Assembly: GCF_040545925.1 (NCBI RefSeq) | Contig: NZ_JBEPMX010000020.1 | Span: 1 to 11,187, forward strand | DNA length: 11,187 nucleotides | Origin: Alkalibacillus flavidus | GTDB taxonomy: Bacteria; Bacillota; Bacilli; Bacillales; Alkalibacillaceae | Direction: 5' to 3' | Shown here: positions 6,570 to 11,187 of the stretch, piece by piece | Numbering within the stretch: the first letter of the stretch is position 1 | Layout: each line of letters opens with the position of its first letter | Notes under the pieces: model-generated | Databases searched by the model: none | What the model was told of the DNA's origin: nothing | What the model saw: only the letters and a program-made list of their open reading frames with translations | Program-made: the position numbers and the translations under genes

Positions 6570-7328
6570 TATTACACTTATATATTTTTTAAAGCAATAA
6601 TTAACTTTAAGAAAATTAGATATACGCTGTTATTAAGTTGACGCACATTAGTTTTTGTAAAATATGTGAAGGTAAAAGTGGTAAGTTTGCCTTGTTGTTA
6701 ATAGCGGAATTAATTTATACAAGGAAAAACCCTACCCAATCTCTACTAGTGTAAGATAAAATGGTTGTGAAAATCAATTGAATGATTCGTGCGTTCTTTT
6801 GTCCAAGAGAAGATTAAGATGGGTATACATGAAATAAATAATTTTCTGAACGGAACCTTCTTCAAACTTATACTCTTGGTATTATCAGTAAAAGTAATAA
6901 AATAGTTCAGAGGATATTTGTGCATTGGAGAGACGGTGAAAACAATTGATCCTACAGCTTACGTGCAGTGTTTTATAGTCCATGAGAGGTGTTGTGAATT
7001 CGGAAAAATTATCAGTGAAGATATGAAATACATCCACTTCGCCAGTTATAAAGAACGCAAAACCAATTAGATATGTTTTATTATGTTTGGGATGAAAATA
7101 TTTGGAATCCACTAGCTTGGAAGAGGTGTTTTTAATTTTTTAATCATATTCTTGAATAAACCTTCATCCAAAATCACGATGATTTACATGAAAACATTAT
7201 CAAGAGCAGCATAAAAAAAACGTTTCAAAAAAGTAAATAAACTGTCAAAGGAGGTAGTCTTGTTGCTTAATTGTCTATAGTTAAGAAGGCTTGTTCAAAC
7301 TCAACAATTCTATACAATCATTGAATCC
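6570..7328. other. Decayed spacer without a recognised gene
   Basis: About 760 bases between the methyltransferase promoter and the DUF421 relic hold no gene I can support. A plus-strand frame from ATG 6819 to a stop near 7060 is broken by one TAG, and its reverse shadow opens at 7112-6885; neither shows known motifs or a good ribosome site. A strong Shine-Dalgarno-like AAAGGAGG at 7248-7255 is followed by only six codons. The mixture of half-open frames looks like old coding DNA decayed at the edge of the accessory region. Confidence 0.5.
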
Positions 7329-7672
7329 TTAACCCAAATCCTTTTGAAGCTTTATTTTATGCTGTCTGTCTTTGACTTCTGTAAAGACGTTATTAGAATT
7401 ATTAGTTTGTGTTTCTGAATTGCTATTCTGATGAGGTTGATTGGATTCAAGCAGCGATTTAAGCATCTGATTATCCTGTTTAGTCGCATATTGGTGATCA
7501 GACTTTAACGCTCAGCCTAACTGACCGTTCGTTTCTATGGTAGCTCATTGTATATCACTGATATGTTGGATGTTTTGTTGTCTCATTCTCTTTTCAAGCA
7601 TATCAACAGATTAAAGTGTTTAAACTTATCTAGAATTAGTAAGGTTACAACCTAAAACGATTTAAATTTCCA
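7329..7672 (-). pseudogene. DUF421-family (YetF-like) membrane protein gene, C-terminal relic
   Basis: Reading from 7601 down, the frame gives MLEKRMRQQNIQHISDIQ, stop, ATIETNGQLG, stop, ALKSDHQYATKQDNQ, then a polar tail ending at the TAA (7331-7329). The order LR-Q-NI--ISD(V/I)---IE-NGQL---LK----P/AT matches, from memory, the cytoplasmic domain of DUF421 proteins. Both stops are TGA, and the first stands where a Trp (TGG) would fit. Upstream, KHFN continues in another frame near 7620, showing a further frameshift. The N-terminal membrane helices that should lie at higher coordinates are missing; that ground is occupied by the reductase gene. The gene is dead. The 7672 limit is approximate. 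Confidence 0.6.
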
Positions 7673-7681
7673 AGTCTTCAT

Positions 7682-7708
7682 GTTTTAGTGCAGTGTGTAA
7701 GTGGGAAA
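7682..7708 (+). promoter_or_regulatory. Sigma-B-like stress promoter of the aldo/keto reductase
   Basis: GTTTTA (7682-7687) and GGGAAA (7703-7708) are 15 bases apart, fitting the Bacillus sigma-B pattern GTTTWA-N13-15-GGGWAW. A transcript starting near 7716 would have a short leader with AAGGAGGA before the TTG start at 7744. Several Bacillus aldo/keto reductases (for example YhdN) are sigma-B genes. No convincing sigma-A promoter was found in this stretch. Confidence 0.5.
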
Positions 7709-7743
7709 AGATATATGTAACTTCATGATAAGGAGGATTTTAG

Positions 7744-8731
7744 TTGAATTCGTTAGAGCAAGCACTTAAACATAAAGTAGGTCTTGGAACCGCGCCATTA
7801 GGAAATATGTTCAGAGACGTTCCCGAAGAGGAAGCACAAAAAACCATACAAACTGCCTGGAATCAAGGAATTCGTTATTTTGATACTGCACCTTTTTATG
7901 GAGCAGGTTTAGCGGAAATGCGTTTAGGCGAGGCGTTATCAGCGTATAATCGTGATGATTATTTCATAGGTACGAAAGTTGGACGTTATATGACCGATGA
8001 AAAAAAATACAGAAGGCTTATTTGAGGATGGTCGTCAAAATAAAGTCATAACGGATTATACAGAAGAAGCCACTATGAAATCTATTGAACAAAGTTTAGC
8101 CCGGTTAAAAACCGACCACTTGGATATGGTCTTCGTTCATGATGTTTCCCCTGATTTTCATGGAGATGAATGGATTACAAAGTTTGATGAGGCTAGAAAT
8201 GGCGCCTTTCGTGTCTTAAGTCGCCTTCGTGAAGAAGGAGTGATCAAATCATGGGGACTTGGTGTTAATACAACCGAACCGATTGAACTAGCAATGGACT
8301 TGGAAGAAGCTCAACCTGATGTCTGCTTATCTGCCACACAATACACGCTTTTAAAGCATGAGCATGCCTTAGAACGCATGCTGCCAAAAGCTGAGGAAAA
8401 AGGTGTCGATATCATTGTAGGAAGTCCATTTAATTCTGGTGTGTTACTTGGAGGATATCATTTTGATTATGCTAAAGCTGATGCTGACATAGTCAATCAA
8501 GTAAAGCGGTTAAAAGTAATTGCAGAACATCATAATGTGAGCTTGAAAGCAGCAGCCTTACAATTTTCAACTGCCCATCCAGCAGTAAAGGCTGTCATTC
8601 CAGGTTCAACACGTCCGGAACACAATGCAGAAGATGTAGAGATGATGAATCAAGACATTCCACAATCGTTTTGGAATGAATTAGTGGACAAAGGGTTTAT
8701 TTCTCAGCGAGCACCACTGCCAACTAGATAA
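7744..8731 (+). pseudogene. Aldo/keto reductase (D-threo-aldose 1-dehydrogenase-like), split by a frameshift
   Basis: An NADPH-dependent aldo/keto reductase in two frames. The first runs from TTG 7744 (AAGGAGGA seven bases upstream) to a TGA at 8023-8025. The second, in the +1 frame, continues from about 8000 to the TAG at 8731. Removing one base from the run of eight A (8000-8007) joins them as ...MTDEKNTEGLFEDG... and gives about 328 residues, normal for the family. All four catalytic-type residues remain: Asp47 and Tyr52 in FDTAPFYG, Lys78 in IGTKVG, and His in MVFVHD (second frame). The C-terminal AVIPGSTRPEHNAED is the usual cofactor-phosphate region. The rest shows no decay, so the break is recent, a sequencing error, or tolerated slippage at the A run. 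It belongs near the D-threo-aldose/L-fucose dehydrogenase branch; the substrate is unknown. The A run sits before the barrel is half built, so the truncated 93-residue product would be inactive. Confidence 0.85.
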
Positions 8732-8886
8732 CGAAGTTTTTCAAGAATAGATAAGCAATTATGAAAAATCGGGTGCATTAATGAAGTATAAAATAAAAAA
8801 TCACTTAGATACATTGGTGAGAACCTTATGTAACCGATGAGTTTCTCATTCTCAATATGGAAGTATTCAAATTTTAATCTAAATAG

Positions 8887-8923
8887 AAGGAGACTGTTCA
8901 TGTGATTCAAACAGTCTCCTTTT
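8887..8923 (+). terminator. Rho-independent terminator after the reductase gene
   Basis: Arms AAGGAGACTGTT (8887-8898) and AACAGTCTCCTT (8910-8921) pair perfectly over 12 bases around an 11-base loop, followed by a short T run (8920-8923). It lies about 155 bases after the reductase stop and about 110 bases past the end of the convergent antiporter gene. On the minus strand the T-tract is interrupted, so it should work best for the reductase transcript. Confidence 0.8.
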
Positions 8924-9030
8924 AATATTGTGATCGGATTTATGCCCAAGTTACTTCATTCTGATTGATCGCGTTATGAGTCGTTTATGAAAAGATTAAG
9001 AAATCTAGACCTGTGAGCGTCAATTGGCTT

Positions 9031-10830
9031 CTAAGACGACTCTTCCTCTGGTGGAATGAGGCTAATGACAAAATCCCCTTCTTCTGCTGTTATTTCCGAA
9101 TCGGGAGTGAAAAACTCTAGTTCTCCTGACTTTCTATGCACGAATAATCGGATTTCTCTTTCGCTTCTGTCTTGGTTATATTGTTGGTCATTATATTCCT
9201 TTGTGATTGACGTTTTTTTAAATTCAAAACCATTTTCAATTGCTTTGGAAAGGGTTGTTAAGGTATATCCCTCTCCAAATAAAACTCGCCCGCCTATTGT
9301 AGGTTTAAGATCTTCAACTGTTTCACCTTCTTCGACGCTTAATCGAAACACATGATGGCGGCCATATTCAGGAATGTATGTCGAACAGACGAGTGCATTG
9401 TAAGCATCGGAATCTGTCCCTGTAATGAGGTAATCAAATGGGGTCAGATCAATAGAGTGTTCAGTTTCTTCCGACAAGATCTCGCCATGATGATAAGGTA
9501 AGTCAGCTTCCTTTACGTTTTCTAATTTCTCAGAAGAAGAGTCCACGATTTTAACAGGAATGTTTAACTGTTGTAAAAACTGCCCAAATGCAACCGAGAA
9601 AGGGTTACTATCCACTAGCAACACGCCAGGTTGGTCATCTATCGAGAGGTCTAATGTTTTGGCTAGTGGTTCTAATGTAAAGCCATGGGCACATACCGTG
9701 AAAAAGACGAGTGCAAACGTGACAGGGGTGACAATGGTGGCATCTGTGTATCCTTCTTCTAATAAGATAGAAGCAAAATAACTTGATACGGTTAAAGCCA
9801 CGATCCCTCGTGGTGCAATCCAACCCACTAATGCTTTTTCACTGAGCGATAAATCCGTTCGAATGGTGGAAAGAAATATAGATAGTGGACGAACAAGAAA
9901 TAACATTAACACGACAAAGGCCAAGATCTCTGGCTGTAAGATATCGAATAGTGTGTCCATCGTTAAAGATGCTGTTAACATCACAAAGATGGTAGATAGG
10001 AGTAGAATCGAAATATTCTCCTTAAAATGGCGCATATCTTCAATCGACCGAACGCCAATGTTAGCTAAGGTCATCCCCATGACGGTGACGGCTAGAAGTC
10101 CAGCCTCGTGCTTAATTTCATCGGCAAGCGTAAAACAACTAATCACAATCGTAAACACAATAGGGGATTTAAGAAATTCGGGAATATACCCTTTTTTAAA
10201 CATCCAACCAACACCACGACCACAAGCCCACCCGAGAAGTCCAGCTAATAGAAACCCAATAAAAAATTCGAGTAATCTTGATAAATCCGCTGTGCCATTC
10301 GTTAACACGATGATCACTTCAAAGGCTAAAACGGCTAGTAAGGCTCCTAAAGGGTCTACGATAATGCCTTCCCATTTCAATATTTTTGCTGGTCTTGGCT
10401 TTAACTTGGATTGACGTAATAACGGTAGAATAACAGTAGGCCCTGTAACGATAAATAAGGCGCCGATCACGAATGAGACAGCCCAACTTAACCCTGCAAC
10501 ATAATGTGCAGCTAGTGAACCTAAAATCCAACTTAATAATGCACCAATTGTTATAAGTCGAATAACGGGCCGACCCAGTCCTTTTACTTCTTTTATATTT
10601 AGACTTAAACTACCCTCAAATAAAATAATGGCAACGGCAATAGAAATTAACGGTTTATATAAGTCGCCAAATGTACCTTCAGGTTGGATTAGGTCAAAGA
10701 AGGGTCCTGCCAATAAACCAACAACGGACATGACGACAATGGCAGGCATCTGAAAACGCCAAGAAATCCACTGTGAACCCATTCCTAATAAGATAATAAG
10801 CATGATTTCAGCTAAAACAGATAGTGTCAT
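9031..10830 (-). CDS. CPA1-family cation/proton antiporter with TrkA/RCK-like cytoplasmic tail
   Basis: 599 residues. The ATG at 10830-10828 is supported by AGGAGGA (10847-10841), 10 bases upstream. Residues 1-390 hold about a dozen hydrophobic segments typical of Na+(K+)/H+ exchangers. Family motifs are LFEGSLSL (70-77), TGPTVILPLLRQ (129-140), WEGIIVDPLGA (153-163) with likely transport acids Glu154 and Asp159, and WIAPRGIVALTVSS (337-350). The protein should sit in the cytoplasmic membrane and exchange Na+ or K+ for H+ in pH and salt homeostasis. Residues about 401-500 form a Rossmann-like TrkA-N region (VLLVDSNP then IPVKIVD, where an acid at 430 could bind a nucleotide), followed by a TrkA-C-like beta-rich end (about 515-595). 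A usual GxGxxG glycine loop is not seen; instead the loop reads DSNPFSVAFG. The gene is intact and convergent with the reductase. Which cation it carries cannot be read from sequence. Confidence 0.92.
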   Translation of the reverse strand: MTLSVLAEIMLIILLGMGSQWISWRFQMPAIVVMSVVGLLAGPFFDLIQPEGTFGDLYKPLISIAVAIILFEGSLSLNIKEVKGLGRPVIRLITIGALLSWILGSLAAHYVAGLSWAVSFVIGALFIVTGPTVILPLLRQSKLKPRPAKILKWEGIIVDPLGALLAVLAFEVIIVLTNGTADLSRLLEFFIGFLLAGLLGWACGRGVGWMFKKGYIPEFLKSPIVFTIVISCFTLADEIKHEAGLLAVTVMGMTLANIGVRSIEDMRHFKENISILLLSTIFVMLTASLTMDTLFDILQPEILAFVVLMLFLVRPLSIFLSTIRTDLSLSEKALVGWIAPRGIVALTVSSYFASILLEEGYTDATIVTPVTFALVFFTVCAHGFTLEPLAKTLDLSIDDQPGVLLVDSNPFSVAFGQFLQQLNIPVKIVDSSSEKLENVKEADLPYHHGEILSEETEHSIDLTPFDYLITGTDSDAYNALVCSTYIPEYGRHHVFRLSVEEGETVEDLKPTIGGRVLFGEGYTLTTLSKAIENGFEFKKTSITKEYNDQQYNQDRSEREIRLFVHRKSGELEFFTPDSEITAEEGDFVISLIPPEEESS

Positions 10831-10859
10831 ATGGTATTGCTCCTCCTACTGCATCTTGC

Positions 10860-11000
10860 CTAATCCTGTTTTAGATTTCCCGTATCGACTTCGTTTTCTT
10901 TTGCACGACCGAGCTTAGTTGCTGCTTATGTAGCGGTATCTTTATTTAGATCAATAATTACAACCCAATCATTTTCATTAACGATCGCCTTCTTGGTGAT
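10860..11000 (-). pseudogene. Possible short-chain dehydrogenase relic
   Basis: One minus-strand frame reads KKAIVNENDWVVIIDLNKDT, then AT, a TAA (10928-10926), AATKLGRA, and EVDTGNLKQD to a TAG (10862-10860). The run WVVIIDLN followed by K-AA--LG and -VD--N recalls the beta2 strand, acidic turn and beta3 strand (NAD-binding half) of short-chain dehydrogenases. The glycine-rich TGxxxGIG loop expected just before it is missing, so part has been deleted. No start or ribosome site fits. It may only be chance similarity. The antiporter promoter must lie in or near this stretch, but I could not place it with confidence. Confidence 0.35.
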
Positions 11001-11187
11001 TTACCTATAGCTTTTGATAAGGGAAAAAATCTATACTTTGGAAAGTTAAATTCTCTAGGAGAAATATAAATTTGGCTACCACTTTAACGAATGAGAGTGT
11101 AAAATATTTTGTGTAAATAGAATATGACCACGTGATGGTATAGAAAAAGGAAGACCCTTTCTGTAGAATAAAGTTAGCACACAACAT
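11001..11187. other. Right edge, no gene recognised
   Basis: AT-rich sequence without recognisable motifs. The minus-strand frame open across 11187-11005 has a composition like translated noncoding DNA (many Phe, Tyr, Ile, Lys) and no convincing ribosome site. A gene beginning outside the window cannot be excluded. Confidence 0.4.

Noticed and set aside
6885..7112. 75-residue open frame on the minus strand
   Set aside because: No ribosome site or recognisable domain; it is opposite another broken frame.
7248..7275. Strong AAAGGAGG Shine-Dalgarno followed by TTG
   Set aside because: Only six codons before a stop, and no continuation in a neighbouring frame; probably a relic or chance.
8704..8949. 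81-residue minus-strand frame across the reductase stop and terminator
   Set aside because: It overlaps the reductase end and the hairpin, with no motif or ribosome site.
9056..10531. Several open frames overlapping the antiporter gene on both strands
   Set aside because: All are shadows of the antiporter frame, which has family motifs along its full length.
1..11187. CRISPR array, tRNA or rRNA genes
   Set aside because: No regularly spaced repeats and no recognisable tRNA or rRNA segments were seen on either strand.

Overview
The window looks like a piece of a low-GC Gram-positive chromosome, most likely a Bacillaceae relative. The evidence is strong Shine-Dalgarno sequences, TTG/GTG starts, a sigma-B-like promoter, and an aldo/keto reductase and CPA1 antiporter of Bacillus type. 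It divides into an AT-rich accessory half (1-6570), a decayed spacer (about 6570-7680) and a less AT-rich, more ordinary chromosomal part (7682-10862).

Accessory half. The window opens on the last codons of an IS21-family istB gene and the right end of that element (1-95). A free-standing SIR2-domain gene follows (281-1630), with a perfect-stem terminator and its own promoter in front. Then comes about 500 bases with no recognised gene, and a second, more decayed istB tail with the same IS right end (2128-2394). The two IS ends lie in the same orientation, 2,300 bases apart, with the SIR2 gene between them. After the second end a near-consensus promoter drives a translationally coupled mcrB-mcrC pair (2569-5393). 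A complete C5-cytosine DNA methyltransferase (6503-5418) faces mcrC. One perfect-stem terminator overlaps the stop codons of both convergent genes.

How the genes may work together. McrBC of the E. coli type cuts methylated DNA and has no partner methyltransferase. McrBC-type GTPase and nuclease genes packed against a 5mC methyltransferase instead recall LlaJI and BsuMI, where the methyltransferase protects host sites and the GTP-dependent complex cuts unmodified DNA. I infer a site-specific restriction-modification system of that kind. The SIR2 protein, with its NAD-pocket residues intact, is best read as a neighbouring and probably independent anti-phage effector (NAD+ depletion).

Right half. 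The spacer holds the broken 3' part of a DUF421-type membrane-protein gene on the minus strand (about 7672-7329) and otherwise only unrecognised sequence. An aldo/keto reductase gene (7744-8731) has a sigma-B-like promoter but is split by a +1 frameshift in a run of eight A. A hairpin terminator follows, then a convergent full-length CPA1 cation/proton antiporter with a TrkA/RCK-like cytoplasmic tail (10830-9031). Upstream of it is a possible relic of a short-chain dehydrogenase gene. No tRNA, rRNA or CRISPR array was seen.
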